Shown here: positions 36,623 through 46,440 of the stretch, piece after piece
How the letters are laid out: each line of letters opens with the position of its first letter
Numbering within the stretch: position 1 is the stretch's first letter
Source: Marinomonas sp. MED121
GTDB lineage: Bacteria > Pseudomonadota > Gammaproteobacteria > Pseudomonadales > Marinomonadaceae
NCBI RefSeq assembly: GCF_000153025.1
Contig: NZ_CH672429.1
Coordinates: 795,079-859,078 of the forward strand
Direction: 5' to 3'
DNA: 64,000 nt
Translations under genes and position numbers: made by a program
Notes under the pieces: model-generated
What the model was told of the DNA's origin: nothing
The model's database searches: none
The model's input: only the letters and a program-made list of their open reading frames with translations

Positions 36623-37486
36623 ATGCAGATCATAGAGGTAGGTGTTATTGGCGCTGGGCAAATGGGAAATGGTATTGCTCAAGTCATTGCTCAAGCAGGC
36701 TACAAGGTTAAACTTTGTGATTTAAACGCCGCTGCATTAGAAGCCGCACTCTTCACTATCAATAAAAATCTAGATTTTCTAGTGAATAAAGAGAAGATCT
36801 CCCAACAACAAAAAGAGATAACCCTAACGCGTATTGAATGCCATCAGGACCTTTCAGCTCTTGCCAATGCCGACTTGGTGATAGAAGCCATCGTTGAGAA
36901 TGAAAAGATTAAATCTGATCTATTCAAACAGCTTGATGGTATCTGTAAAGACAGCTGTATCCTTGCCTCAAATACGTCTTCCATTTCCATTAGCAAGCTA
37001 GCCAATGCCACCCATAGAGCTGAGCGTGTGATTGGCCTGCATTTTATGAACCCTGTTCCTCAGATGAAACTGGTAGAGGTCATTCCTGCCCTCCAAACCA
37101 ATAGCGACATTTTTAACCTTTGCTTTGCACTAATGGAAAACCTAGGGAAGAACCCTGTAAAAGTTGAAGATATTCCAGGGTTTGCTGCTAATCGTATCTT
37201 GATCCCCATGATCAACGAAGCTATTTTCTGTCTCTATGAAGGGGTGGCAAGTGCCGAAGAGATAGACACCATTAGCCAGCTTGGCATGAGCCATAAAATG
37301 GGGCCTTTGGCACTGGCAGACTTAATTGGTTTAGATACTTGCTTGAGCATAATGGAAGTTTTATATGACGGTTTCAAGGACAGTAAATATCGCCCTTGCC
37401 CATTGCTTGTGCAAATGGTGAGTGCGGGTCGATTCGGGCGTAAATCTGGCCAAGGCTTTTACTCATATCTAAAGAAAACAGCCTAG
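36623..37486 (+). CDS. 3-hydroxybutyryl-CoA (3-hydroxyacyl-CoA) dehydrogenase
   Basis: A 287-residue NAD(P)-dependent dehydrogenase interconverting 3-hydroxyacyl-CoA and 3-oxoacyl-CoA. The dinucleotide motif GAGQMGNGIAQ lies at residues 10-20. Catalytic segments ASNTSSISI (about 118) and GLHFMNPVP with the catalytic His (about 140) follow, and the C-terminal domain begins EDIPGFAANRI. It is the single-domain Hbd/PaaH type, distinct from FadB. GGAGG precedes the ATG. It is 9 bp upstream of an enoyl-CoA hydratase gene, giving two consecutive beta-oxidation steps. The shared substrate is unknown but short-chain acyl-CoA is likely. Confidence 0.93.
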   Translation: MQIIEVGVIGAGQMGNGIAQVIAQAGYKVKLCDLNAAALEAALFTINKNLDFLVNKEKISQQQKEITLTRIECHQDLSALANADLVIEAIVENEKIKSDLFKQLDGICKDSCILASNTSSISISKLANATHRAERVIGLHFMNPVPQMKLVEVIPALQTNSDIFNLCFALMENLGKNPVKVEDIPGFAANRILIPMINEAIFCLYEGVASAEEIDTISQLGMSHKMGPLALADLIGLDTCLSIMEVLYDGFKDSKYRPCPLLVQMVSAGRFGRKSGQGFYSYLKKTA

Positions 37487-37495
37487 GATTAGCCC

Positions 37496-38365
37496 ATGCA
37501 ATCAAATCAAAGTCATTTAGACCAAAACCCTCAAACAGGGATTGAAACAGAGATCAAAACAATAACCTCAAGCTTTGAAACAATCCTCCTTGAACGTCTT
37601 GAAGCGGGCATTTATCAGATCTGTATCAATAGACCTAAAGTGTTAAACGCACTTAACTTAACATGTCTTGAAGAGTTAAATGCTTGCTTAGATCTAATAG
37701 AAAGCAGTACAGATGTACGTGTGCTTTTTATCAGAGGAGCCGGTGAAAAAGCCTTTGTCGCAGGGGCTGACATTGCTTATATGAAGCAGCTAACGGCTCA
37801 AGAGGCAGAAGCTTTTTCAGCCTTTGGCAACCAAACCTTTAGCCGTTTTAGCCAACTTAAGGTCCCTGTTATCGCCTTGGTAAATGGCTATGCTTTAGGT
37901 GGCGGTTGCGAACTTGCCCTGGGTTGCGACTTTATTTTAGCGTCAGACAAAGCCTGTTTCGCTCAGCCTGAAGTTAATCTTGCTATCTTGCCTGGTTTTG
38001 GTGGCAGCCAAAGACTCGCTCGAAAAATAGGGCTTAACTTGGCCCTAGAGCTCGTCATGACAGGTCGCAATATTAAGAGTGATGAGGCGTTAAAACTTGG
38101 CCTTGTAAATCATGTTTATACCACTGAAACATTAGCAGACGCAGGGTTAGCGCTTGCTAAAAGCTTGACCCACAAAAGCCCTTATGCACTGGCAGCAATT
38201 AAACAGGTCATGCATCAAGGAATAAACACACCGCTTGATCAAGCCCTGGCTTTAGAAAGTCAATCCTTCGCTCTCACCTTTGCAGGTAATGACAGAGAGG
38301 TGGCTATGCAGGCCTTTCTTGATAAAAGCCAAGCTAGCTTTCGTGCCCCCCAAGAAACGAGCTAA
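37496..38365 (+). CDS. Enoyl-CoA hydratase/isomerase
   Basis: A 289-residue crotonase-family hydratase. Oxyanion-hole blocks FVAGADIAYMKQ (about 87-98) and ALGGGCELALGCD (about 133-145) are present, as is the catalytic Glu region QPEVNLAILPGFGGSQRLAR. The N-terminus is about 25 residues longer and more polar than the usual family start; no good internal ATG offers a shorter version. It forms an operon with the upstream dehydrogenase, and a terminator follows. Confidence 0.92.
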   Translation: MQSNQSHLDQNPQTGIETEIKTITSSFETILLERLEAGIYQICINRPKVLNALNLTCLEELNACLDLIESSTDVRVLFIRGAGEKAFVAGADIAYMKQLTAQEAEAFSAFGNQTFSRFSQLKVPVIALVNGYALGGGCELALGCDFILASDKACFAQPEVNLAILPGFGGSQRLARKIGLNLALELVMTGRNIKSDEALKLGLVNHVYTTETLADAGLALAKSLTHKSPYALAAIKQVMHQGINTPLDQALALESQSFALTFAGNDREVAMQAFLDKSQASFRAPQETS

Positions 38366-38403
38366 TTGGCTTTAAAGAAAATCCTGTTATAGAGAGTGGC
38401 TTT

Positions 38404-38436
38404 GAGCGTCAAACCGAGTTTGGCGCTCTTTTTTTA
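38404..38436 (+). terminator. Rho-independent terminator of the hbd-type operon
   Basis: A 10-bp stem (38404-38413 with 38419-38428, one G-U pair) has a 5-nt loop and is followed by eight Ts. Confidence 0.85.
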
Positions 38437-38625
38437 TAAGCTCACCTCGCCCTTCTCACAATACAATTCCTCTTCTTATCACAACTGACTTTTGCCCTAA
38501 CTTCAAACTCATTTAAGTTTCGCTATGCAGTTAATCAATAATCAAAATAGAGAAAAAAGCCTTTACCTCAAGTTAACCTGAGCTTTTATGCTTAGCATAC
38601 TTTTAATGGATACCAAGGGCACCTT

Positions 38626-39825
38626 ATGTCATTTAAGTATATAAGCTTTTTATCTGGGCGTTTTTTTGATGGTATTTCTTCTGGCATGTTTATGCTGGCT
38701 CTACCTTGGATCATGCTAGAAGAAACGCAAAATGGTAGTATAGTGGCATTGAGCACTTTAGCCTGTACCTTGGTTTCTTTTAGCTTAAGTCCTATCTTAT
38801 CCACTTTAATCGATAGACACTCTCGTAAAGCGATTCTCTTTATCACACAAACTATTCAAGCCATGACAGCCTTTGTCGTGCTGATCTTTTTCTTTTATCT
38901 AGTAGGAAACCTCACCACACTTATCTTTGCACAAATCATTTTTTGGTGTTCAAGTGATGTGGCTTGGAAAACAAATAACGCCTTTGTACAAGAAAACTTT
39001 GCAGCCGATGAGTACCCAAAAATTACCAGTTACCAAGAAATTATTATGCAGATAACGACGCTGGGAGCTGGTGCTACAGGCATAGTATTACTTGCACGAT
39101 GGGGAATGTTGGAATTCGCAACCATTGCTTTTATTGCGTCTTTTATTAGTGCTATTAGCTATGGCGTTATGCCCTATCGAAGAAAGCTAGGTCTTCAACA
39201 TGAAGCGAGCTTTTTAAAACAAGTGATTGAAATAAAGGAGGTTTTTTTAAAGCAAAAACAACTAATGATGTTTTTAGCCCTTTCATGCCTCTCATACCCA
39301 GTACTTACATTTTTAGTGAAGTTAGTGCCTATTTATTTTTACGAGCAAGGTTATAGCGCCAATTGGTTTGCCGCATGGAAAGTAAGTTTTGGCATAGGCG
39401 CGCTTATCTCTGGGTTCATCATCCGCCAACTGCTTATCAAATATTTAGCGGAAAAGCTCATGATGGCCTGTATTACATTCATTGCTTTGACTCTCTTTGC
39501 CTCATCCTTATTTAGTGCGGCATGGGTCATTGTTGGCTTTGCACTTTTGTTTGGTCTATTTAATTCGGTCAATCGTATTAGCCGTATGAATAAAATGCAC
39601 CATGAAATAGATCTCAACGAGAGGGGGCGCATTGAAGGCGTGCTACATATGTTTAGTACTTTTTGTCAGAGTATTAGCTATATTTTGATTGCCCTATTAA
39701 GCCATTATGAAGCAACTCAGTTGGGCTTTAGTATTGCCAGTTTAATACTGCTATTGGCAGCAATTTTGATGTTAAACCTCTATCAAACAGATGAAAAAAT
39801 AGCACCTGCAAGCAAGGGAACCTAA
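38626..39825 (+). CDS. MFS transporter
   Basis: A 399-residue permease with twelve predicted helices. The loop 2-3 signature appears as DRHSRKA (residues 65-71), and a second short basic loop follows. The N-terminus FLSGRFFDGISSGMFMLALP resembles the MFS_3 (enterobactin/macrolide exporter) group. The promoter region upstream shows no repeat or clear operator. The gene is solitary, so the substrate is unknown; the group is mostly exporters. Confidence 0.85.
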   Translation: MSFKYISFLSGRFFDGISSGMFMLALPWIMLEETQNGSIVALSTLACTLVSFSLSPILSTLIDRHSRKAILFITQTIQAMTAFVVLIFFFYLVGNLTTLIFAQIIFWCSSDVAWKTNNAFVQENFAADEYPKITSYQEIIMQITTLGAGATGIVLLARWGMLEFATIAFIASFISAISYGVMPYRRKLGLQHEASFLKQVIEIKEVFLKQKQLMMFLALSCLSYPVLTFLVKLVPIYFYEQGYSANWFAAWKVSFGIGALISGFIIRQLLIKYLAEKLMMACITFIALTLFASSLFSAAWVIVGFALLFGLFNSVNRISRMNKMHHEIDLNERGRIEGVLHMFSTFCQSISYILIALLSHYEATQLGFSIASLILLLAAILMLNLYQTDEKIAPASKGT

Positions 39826-39942
39826 ATCGCGCTAATCATCGAAAATACCTCACTTTTTATAATTAAGGATTATACTTTTCTATATGATCAATAAACGACC
39901 TGTTAAATTGAAGTCCGAAGGTCGATAGAAAAGGACAATCCA

Positions 39943-42393
39943 TTGAGCAAAACCCCTTTATACATGTTATTTATTTTGGCTTCTCTTTCCCTAATATATG
40001 CGCCGAGTGTCTTGGCCTTAGAAGAAGTAACGCTTCAGTTGAAATGGAAACATACATTTCAGTTTGCTGGTTATTATGCGGCAAAGGAAAAAGGCTTTTA
40101 TAAGGAAAGAGGGTTAGAGGTAAATATTATTCCTGCCACGCCAGGACAAGATGTAATAAAGCCTGTTCTTGATGGCAGAGCGCATTTTGGTGTCAGTGAT
40201 AATTCACTCCTTCAAGAGAGAAACTCAGGTAAGCCCATTGTGATGCTAAGTGTTATCTTTCAGCACTCTCCACTGGTATTTTTAACCCTAGAAAAAGATT
40301 TCACTAAAGGCATCCATAGTATTCAAGATAATTCAGCCATGCTTGAACTCAGCAATACTGAGATACTCGCTTTTCTTAAAAAAGCCAATATTGATATTAA
40401 CCAGATGACTCTTGTGGAGCACAGTTTTGATCCGAATGACCTCATCAATGGAAAGGTGGATCTTATCTCTGCTTATAGTACTGATGAGCCTTTCTACCTT
40501 GAAAAAGCAAACCTCTACTACAAAAGCTTTAGCCCAAGAATCTTAGATATCGATTTTTACGGCGATAATCTATACACATCAGAATCCCAAATAGAAGAGC
40601 ATCCAAAAAGAGTAAAAGCATTTCGAGAAGCCAGTATCAAAGGCTGGGAATATGCGATGAATAACAAAGAAGAGATCATTCAACTGATTTTATTAAAATA
40701 CAATAATCAAACCTCCTATGATTTTTTAAGATACCAGGCTGATAATATGGATGATCTAATCCAACCATTATTAGTCGAAATGGGGTATTTTAGCCTAGAA
40801 CGCTGGCAGCATATTGTTGAGACTTATCAGGACTTAAATATGCTGGGACAAGATTTTAAACTAGACCCTTTTTTATACGACCCCAATCCTAAAGTGGCAC
40901 TTGCGGTTTTTTATCGTTCGCTTTGGATTGCCGCTATTATCCTAGTCTGTGTTTCCACACTTGCTTTCTACTTATTAAAAATTAACCGCCGTTTGGATCT
41001 CGCCTTATTAGAAAGCCAAAATGCTAAAAATATCATTTGGCAAGAAGCGAACTTAGACTCCCTCACCAATTTACCCAATCGACGAAATTTTAAAAACGAG
41101 CTAAAAAGCTCATTAGATAAGGCAAAGCATGACAAGCTAACTGTCGCACTTTTATATTTGGATCTTGATGATTTCAAGGCGATCAATGATTTTTATGGCC
41201 ATGATGTCGGGGATAAGCTTTTAATTGAAGCGGCAAATCGATTAGTAAAAACCGTGAACAAAACTTTCGGTATTTTTCGATTAGGCGGTGATGAGTTCAC
41301 CATCATTGCAGAGAACTTAACCTCTTATAAAGAAATAGAAACACTCTCCCAAACCATCTTAGAGTCCCTATCTGCGCCTTATAGTATTAATAAAGAATCC
41401 CTTTATATTTCAGCTAGTATCGGGATTAGCCTCTATCCAGAACACACAAGCAAAAGTGACACCTTACTAAGGTATGCAGATGAAGCCATGTATTCATCCA
41501 AAGCCTTAGGTCGTAATCAATATCAAATTTTCACACAACAATTGCACCAAGATATTCTCTATAAGATGCAAGTTATACAAGACCTTAGAAGCGCGCTAAA
41601 AAACAATGAATTTGAGCTCCATTATCAACCAATCGTGTCACTTAATACTGGCGATATTAAAAAGGCAGAAGCCTTAATTCGCTGGAATCACCCAATACAT
41701 GGCATCACCATGCCGCTTGAGTTTATTAAAATTGCAGAAGAAACAAGCCATATTATTGAAATTGGTGATTGGGTATTTAAAACGGCTAGCTCGCAATTAA
41801 AGCAGTGGATGGATAAGTTACAGCTAGACCTTACCATGAGCATAAATACCTCCCCAGCCCAGTATCAGCATAAAAATACCAGTTTAGATTCTTGGTTTGA
41901 GCACTTAGAGAGCCTTAACCTTCCACCTCAAAATATCATCATTGAAATCACAGAAAGCCTAATGATGAAAGAAAACACAAACATTGAAAAAAAATTAATT
42001 GAGTTTTGTCATCAGGGCATCCAAGTCGCTCTAGATGATTTTGGCACAGGCTATTCATCTCTCACTCACCTGAATAAATTTGATATCGATTTTATCAAGA
42101 TAGATAAAAGTTTTATTCAGCATCTGAGCCAACATTCCCAACCATTAGAATTATGTGAAGCGATCATTATTATGGCCCACAAACTCGGGCTATCTGTGAT
42201 TGCTGAAGGTATAGAGACGGAAGAACAAAGACAATTATTAATGGGGATAGGTTGTGATTATGGGCAAGGTTATCTTTTCTCATCTCCCATGCCAGCACAG
42301 GCCTTCGAGGCCCTGCTAAAATCAAGTAATTCATCTAAAGAGCAATTTAAACTCATGTCTTCAAACAACAAATTAGGGCAGAATAAAATTTAA
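39943..42393 (+). CDS. NMT1-type periplasmic sensor fused to GGDEF and EAL domains
   Basis: An 816-residue c-di-GMP enzyme. A signal peptide (about 1-26) is followed by a periplasmic NMT1/THI5-like solute-binding domain (about 27-250, KGFYKERGLEVNIIPATPGQ), a transmembrane helix (about 325-347), GGDEF (active site RLGGDEF near 448) and EAL (KAEALIRWNHP near 575, with ITESLMM, DDFGTGYSS and IKIDKSF). Both catalytic motifs are intact. No RxxD inhibitory site is visible five residues before GGDEF. The start is TTG at 39943 with AAGGA well placed. NMT1 domains bind pyrimidine (HMP)-like or aromatic ligands in ABC systems, so the protein probably links such a ligand to c-di-GMP turnover. Confidence 0.9.
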   Translation: MSKTPLYMLFILASLSLIYAPSVLALEEVTLQLKWKHTFQFAGYYAAKEKGFYKERGLEVNIIPATPGQDVIKPVLDGRAHFGVSDNSLLQERNSGKPIVMLSVIFQHSPLVFLTLEKDFTKGIHSIQDNSAMLELSNTEILAFLKKANIDINQMTLVEHSFDPNDLINGKVDLISAYSTDEPFYLEKANLYYKSFSPRILDIDFYGDNLYTSESQIEEHPKRVKAFREASIKGWEYAMNNKEEIIQLILLKYNNQTSYDFLRYQADNMDDLIQPLLVEMGYFSLERWQHIVETYQDLNMLGQDFKLDPFLYDPNPKVALAVFYRSLWIAAIILVCVSTLAFYLLKINRRLDLALLESQNAKNIIWQEANLDSLTNLPNRRNFKNELKSSLDKAKHDKLTVALLYLDLDDFKAINDFYGHDVGDKLLIEAANRLVKTVNKTFGIFRLGGDEFTIIAENLTSYKEIETLSQTILESLSAPYSINKESLYISASIGISLYPEHTSKSDTLLRYADEAMYSSKALGRNQYQIFTQQLHQDILYKMQVIQDLRSALKNNEFELHYQPIVSLNTGDIKKAEALIRWNHPIHGITMPLEFIKIAEETSHIIEIGDWVFKTASSQLKQWMDKLQLDLTMSINTSPAQYQHKNTSLDSWFEHLESLNLPPQNIIIEITESLMMKENTNIEKKLIEFCHQGIQVALDDFGTGYSSLTHLNKFDIDFIKIDKSFIQHLSQHSQPLELCEAIIIMAHKLGLSVIAEGIETEEQRQLLMGIGCDYGQGYLFSSPMPAQAFEALLKSSNSSKEQFKLMSSNNKLGQNKI

Positions 42394-42549
42394 TTCGGAT
42401 TTAAATTCCCTCGTTATTACCCTACTTTTGAACTATGTTGCTTTTAAGATAGAGTGATTAAACTAAATTTCAGTTGTTTTTGATCATATTTTTGATGCTA
42501 TAAAAATAATAAGACTCGATTAGTCATTTACAAACACAGGAGAAGTCAC

Positions 42550-43296
42550 TTGGATATTAATAATAAAGTCATTGTTATTACCGGTGCAGCACGAGGTTTA
42601 GGCTTTGCTATGGCAGAGTACCTAGCAGATAAAGGGGCGAAAATTGCCCTTGTGGATATCGATATAGAAAGTGTTACCCATGCTGCTTCCACAATTACAG
42701 ATGCCAAAGGCTACAGTTGTAACGTGGCAAACGAAGCGGAAGTTGAAGCCCTATTTAATCAAATAAAAGAAGATTACTCACGGATAGATGGTTTAGTTAA
42801 TAATGCCGGCATTTTGAGGGATGGATTACTGGTTAAATACCGTGATGGTGAAATCAGTAAGATGTCGTTAGAACAATTTCAATCTGTTATCGATGTGAAT
42901 CTAAGTGGTGTCTTTTTGTGTGGACGAGAAGCGGCATCACACATGATAGAGTCAGGTAATGGGGGGGTGATCGTCAATATTTCCAGTATCAGTCGCGCGG
43001 GGAATTTTGGTCAAACAAACTATAGTGCGGCTAAAGCCGGTGTCGTGGCTATGACTACCGCTTGGGCACAAGAACTCGCAAAGTTTAATATTCGTACCGG
43101 AGCGATAGCGCCCGGTTTCATCGAAACAGAAATGACGGCTCAAATGCCGCAAAAAGCCTATGATATGGCAGCACAAATGTCGCCATTAAAACGTATGGGG
43201 ACCCCATATGAAATAGCTCAGGCCGTGTCTTTTATCTTCGAAAATGACTTCCTCAGTGGTCGCGTCATTGAAGTCGATGGAGCCACTCGTATTTAG
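42550..43296 (+). CDS. SDR family oxidoreductase (FabG-like)
   Basis: A 248-residue classical short-chain dehydrogenase. The cofactor motif TGAARGLG lies at residues 11-18, VNNAG near 85, and the catalytic Tyr158/Lys162 in NYSAAKAG, with Ser in ISSISRAG. The start is TTG at 42550 with AGGAG seven bases upstream; no nearby ATG gives a complete N-terminus. Sequence is close to 3-oxoacyl reductases, but the gene stands alone, so it could act on a 3-hydroxyacyl-CoA or an unrelated alcohol. A terminator follows. Confidence 0.9.
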   Translation: MDINNKVIVITGAARGLGFAMAEYLADKGAKIALVDIDIESVTHAASTITDAKGYSCNVANEAEVEALFNQIKEDYSRIDGLVNNAGILRDGLLVKYRDGEISKMSLEQFQSVIDVNLSGVFLCGREAASHMIESGNGGVIVNISSISRAGNFGQTNYSAAKAGVVAMTTAWAQELAKFNIRTGAIAPGFIETEMTAQMPQKAYDMAAQMSPLKRMGTPYEIAQAVSFIFENDFLSGRVIEVDGATRI

Positions 43297-43313
43297 CCTC
43301 TCAAATGACACAC

Positions 43314-43349
43314 AAAGGCCCTTATTAAACAATGATAAGGGCCTTTTTT
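43314..43349. terminator. Rho-independent terminator between SDR and TRAP genes
   Basis: A perfect 12-bp stem (43314-43325 with 43335-43346) has a 9-nt loop and runs into TTTTTT on the plus strand. It lies between convergent genes and may serve both. Confidence 0.85.
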
Positions 43350-43368
43350 ACGCTTAATAACTCATGCA

Positions 43369-44754
43369 TTACTGATAAATAAAGGCAGGAAACCAGTTAA
43401 CTAATGCTGGAAACATCAGAATTAACATCAAGCCAATCAGCTGTAAAAGAATAAAGGGAAACACCCCCTTATAAATGGTTGAAAGGCTAATATCAGCAGG
43501 GCATACACCTTTAAGATAAAACAAGGCAAAACCGACTGGAGGTGTTAAAAAAGACGTTTGCAATGTCACCGCAACTAACATGACAAACCACACAAGTTCA
43601 GGGTTATCAATCACCCCATACCCTTCAATCACTATGTCTAATGCACTAATAACAGGTGCAACTAAAGGCAAGACTATGAGGGTAATTTCAATCCAATCGA
43701 GCAGAAATCCTAACAAGAAAATAAAAGCGAGAATGAAGAGCACTATGCCATAAGGACCAAAAGGCAAAGAGGTTAAAAAAGATTCGATAAATTCATCGCC
43801 ACCTAACTCTCTTAACACCAAGGCAAATAAAGAAGCACCAATGAAAATCGCAAATATATAGCCACTCACATTAAAGGTATTATAAAGACACTCTTTAAAT
43901 ACAGACCAAGATAAACGGCGATTAAATAATGCTAATAAAATTGCCGCCGCGGCGCCAACGCCAGAGGCTTCGGTTGGTGTCGCGAAACCCGCAAAAATAC
44001 TACCTAGCACCAAGAGCACTAACATCATGGTGGGTAAGGTTGCTTTAATCACTCTCATCCAAAGAGCAAAGGTGACAGGTTCTGTTGCTACTGGCAGAGG
44101 CATAGTTTTCGGTCGAAAGTAGCCACTGGCTAAGATATAGATAATATAAAGAGCACCGAGTAATAAACCTGGAAAAACAGCGCCCATAAATAAATCACCC
44201 ACAGACAAGCCAATCTGATCAGCCATAATCACCAACATAATACTTGGTGGTATCAATATTCCTAAGGTACCTGAACTTGCGATAGTGCCTAGCGCAACTT
44301 GGTCTGAATAGCCTTGTTTACGCATAGCAGGCAAAGAGATAACCGCCAGCAATACAACTGACGCACCGATAATGCCAGTCGATGCCGCCAAGATAATACC
44401 TATCAAGATAACGGTAATCGCAAGGCCGCCTCTTACTCGACCAAAAAGCTCTTGGAAGGATTTCATCAGGTTTTCAGCAGCACCGGATTTATCCAGCATA
44501 TTTCCCATAAAAATAAACATGGGCAAAGCCACCAAAATCCAATTATCCATAATTTTAAAAATGCGGTTAACCACTAAACCTAACGTTAGAAAATCAATGC
44601 CGGTAAAGGTATCTAGGTATAAATCTGAGTAGTAGCCCGCAATGGCAAACAACACACCAACGCCGCCTAGAACCCAAGCAACAGGAAAGCCAGTCATAAG
44701 TAGACCAATAAAACTGGCAAACATTAACAAAATTAATATTTCATTAAATGGCAT
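43369..44754 (-). CDS. TRAP transporter large permease (DctM-type)
   Basis: A 461-residue membrane protein with about twelve to thirteen helices. Family segments GFPVAWVLGG near residue 22 and IIGASVVLLAVISLPAMRKQGY near 130 are present. It carries the substrate and couples uptake to sodium, with the small subunit encoded just upstream (11-bp overlap). It is the last gene of the TRAP operon (binding protein, small permease, large permease). Confidence 0.94.
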   Translation of the reverse strand: MPFNEILILLMFASFIGLLMTGFPVAWVLGGVGVLFAIAGYYSDLYLDTFTGIDFLTLGLVVNRIFKIMDNWILVALPMFIFMGNMLDKSGAAENLMKSFQELFGRVRGGLAITVILIGIILAASTGIIGASVVLLAVISLPAMRKQGYSDQVALGTIASSGTLGILIPPSIMLVIMADQIGLSVGDLFMGAVFPGLLLGALYIIYILASGYFRPKTMPLPVATEPVTFALWMRVIKATLPTMMLVLLVLGSIFAGFATPTEASGVGAAAAILLALFNRRLSWSVFKECLYNTFNVSGYIFAIFIGASLFALVLRELGGDEFIESFLTSLPFGPYGIVLFILAFIFLLGFLLDWIEITLIVLPLVAPVISALDIVIEGYGVIDNPELVWFVMLVAVTLQTSFLTPPVGFALFYLKGVCPADISLSTIYKGVFPFILLQLIGLMLILMFPALVNWFPAFIYQ

Positions 44755-45277
44755 CTTTGCTCTCCCCAGTTATCAATAAAACCGACTCACGATATAAACG
44801 GCTTATCACGGCGATATAAAGCAAGCCAATACTTAAAGGAATCACGGCTTTTATCACCCATCGGTAGGGCAATCCTGCGGGGGCAGCAGAGCTTTCCATG
44901 GTACGAAAAGAATCATAAACAAAATCAAGACTGTGATAAAAAATCAGACTTAAGAAAGGAAGTAACAAAAATATAATGCCAATTATTTCAACTAGGTGAC
45001 GCTTGTTTTTACTAAATTTATTATAAAAAAGATCCACTCGAACATGAGTGTTCAGCGCTTGAGCGTAGGACATCCCAAACATGACACCTGTGCCATAAAG
45101 GTACCATTGTATTTCTTCAAGACTGATCAGCCCCGCATGAAAGCCTTTCCTTAAGACCACTTGCACAATAATGACAATTATTAGCAAGGCGTAGCAGCTT
45201 GAAATCCCTTTCCCTAAGGTAATAACCCAATTATCTAACTTGTCCGCAACGACAAGGGCTTTATTAGCATCTGCCAT
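44744..45277 (-). CDS. TRAP transporter small permease (DctQ-type)
   Basis: A small four-helix membrane subunit, 177 residues from the chosen start. An upstream ATG at 45331 exists, but AAGGAG stands 6 nt before the ATG at 45277, giving the N-terminus MADANKALVV. DctQ features include LEEIQWYLYGTGVMFG near the middle. It overlaps the large permease by 11 bp. The preceding gap to the binding-protein gene contains a terminator-like hairpin (45297-45350). Confidence 0.9.
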   Translation of the reverse strand: MADANKALVVADKLDNWVITLGKGISSCYALLIIVIIVQVVLRKGFHAGLISLEEIQWYLYGTGVMFGMSYAQALNTHVRVDLFYNKFSKNKRHLVEIIGIIFLLLPFLSLIFYHSLDFVYDSFRTMESSAAPAGLPYRWVIKAVIPLSIGLLYIAVISRLYRESVLLITGESKDAI

Positions 45278-45296
45278 AAAGATCTCCTTATGCATA

Positions 45297-45350
45297 AAAA
45301 AATGCCACTTAAACCCCAATGCTATTCGCATTTAATTGGAGTAAAGTGGC
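45297..45350 (-). terminator. Intra-operon attenuator/partial terminator after TRAP binding-protein gene
   Basis: GCCACTT at 45304-45310 pairs with AAGTGGC at 45344-45350, with nested pairing inside (ccaat/attgg and atgc/gcat). On the minus strand a run of Ts follows. Placed between the binding-protein and permease genes, it would let much more binding protein than permease be made, as binding-protein transporters need. Confidence 0.65.
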
Positions 45351-45372
45351 GCAAATGGAGTTGAATTAGAGT

Positions 45373-46440
45373 CTAAGTTCTAGGAATAAAGGCTCTTTGA
45401 GCCCAAACATCATAGTTCTTTCGAAATTCAGCTAAATCTTTATAAACAGTATCAAAGGTTGCATCTTGCGATTGCTCAATGACAACCTCATCCCAAGCCG
45501 TATTAAAAGTTTTTAACATTTCATCAGACCAGGTATGCATAACAACACCACGCTCCTGCTGATTTTTAATCATGGCCTCAAACTGAATGAACTCAGATTC
45601 TGCGATAGAGTTAGTGATTGATGCTTTACAGGTCGCAGAAACTTGAGCCTGCTGACTTTCTGACATTTTGTCCCAGGTTTTAGCGTTAATTAAAAGCTCA
45701 AATAATGTCGCCTGTTGGTGCCAACCCGGGAAGTAGTTATGCTTGGCAACTTTATAAAAACCTAATAGTTGATCGATTGCAGGTTGTGAAAATTCAGTTG
45801 CATCAATTGCCCCTTTTTCTAAGGCACCAAAAATTTCGCCACCCGAAATCAAGGATGTTGATACCCCTAGTTTTTGCATCACCTCGCCCCCTAGGCCGAA
45901 GAAACGCATATTTAAACCTTGTAAATCAGACACATCATGTATTTCTTTTTTAAACCAGCCTGATGTTTCAGGAGAAATCAAAGCGCAGGGTTCAACATGC
46001 ACATTGTAACCCGCGTCATCATACATTTTTTGATACAGGTTTAGGCCATTGCCATAGTAGAGCCAAGCCATAAATTCAGGGGCTTCTGGTCCAAATGGAA
46101 TAGAAGAAAAGAGACTTGCCGCTGGCATTTTACCTGCCCAGTAACCCGCTGTAGCATAACCTGAATTAATTTTGCCACTGGATACTGCATCCAAAATTTC
46201 TAGAGGAGCAACCAGTTTACCAGGCTCATAAATTTTCATTCGTACACTACCTGCAGAAATCAAAGGTAACTGCTGCTCAACCCATTTAATTGGGCTACCT
46301 AACGCGGGCAAGTGTGAGCCAAAAGCAATGGGGGTTTTAAGTAAAACAGGTTTTACTTTATCCGCTGCCTGTAACCCTGTTGAGGTAGCAACTAAGGTTA
46401 GCCCAGCTGTCATTGCCATAGCTTGAATATACTTCTTCAT
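45373..46440 (-). CDS. TRAP transporter substrate-binding protein (DctP/TakP-like)
   Basis: A periplasmic binding protein of 355 residues from the chosen ATG at 46440. GGAG stands 9 nt before that ATG, whereas the ATG at 46458 lacks a site. A signal peptide ends near LQA-AD. Segments such as GEIFGALEKGAIDATEF and KHNYFPGWHQQA resemble the branch that includes the 2-oxoacid binder TakP, so a 2-oxo- or hydroxy-acid is the likely ligand. The characteristic TRAP Arg, which contacts the carboxylate, is plausibly in LNMRFFG. The substrate is inferred, not shown. Confidence 0.9.
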   Translation of the reverse strand: MKKYIQAMAMTAGLTLVATSTGLQAADKVKPVLLKTPIAFGSHLPALGSPIKWVEQQLPLISAGSVRMKIYEPGKLVAPLEILDAVSSGKINSGYATAGYWAGKMPAASLFSSIPFGPEAPEFMAWLYYGNGLNLYQKMYDDAGYNVHVEPCALISPETSGWFKKEIHDVSDLQGLNMRFFGLGGEVMQKLGVSTSLISGGEIFGALEKGAIDATEFSQPAIDQLLGFYKVAKHNYFPGWHQQATLFELLINAKTWDKMSESQQAQVSATCKASITNSIAESEFIQFEAMIKNQQERGVVMHTWSDEMLKTFNTAWDEVVIEQSQDATFDTVYKDLAEFRKNYDVWAQRAFIPRT

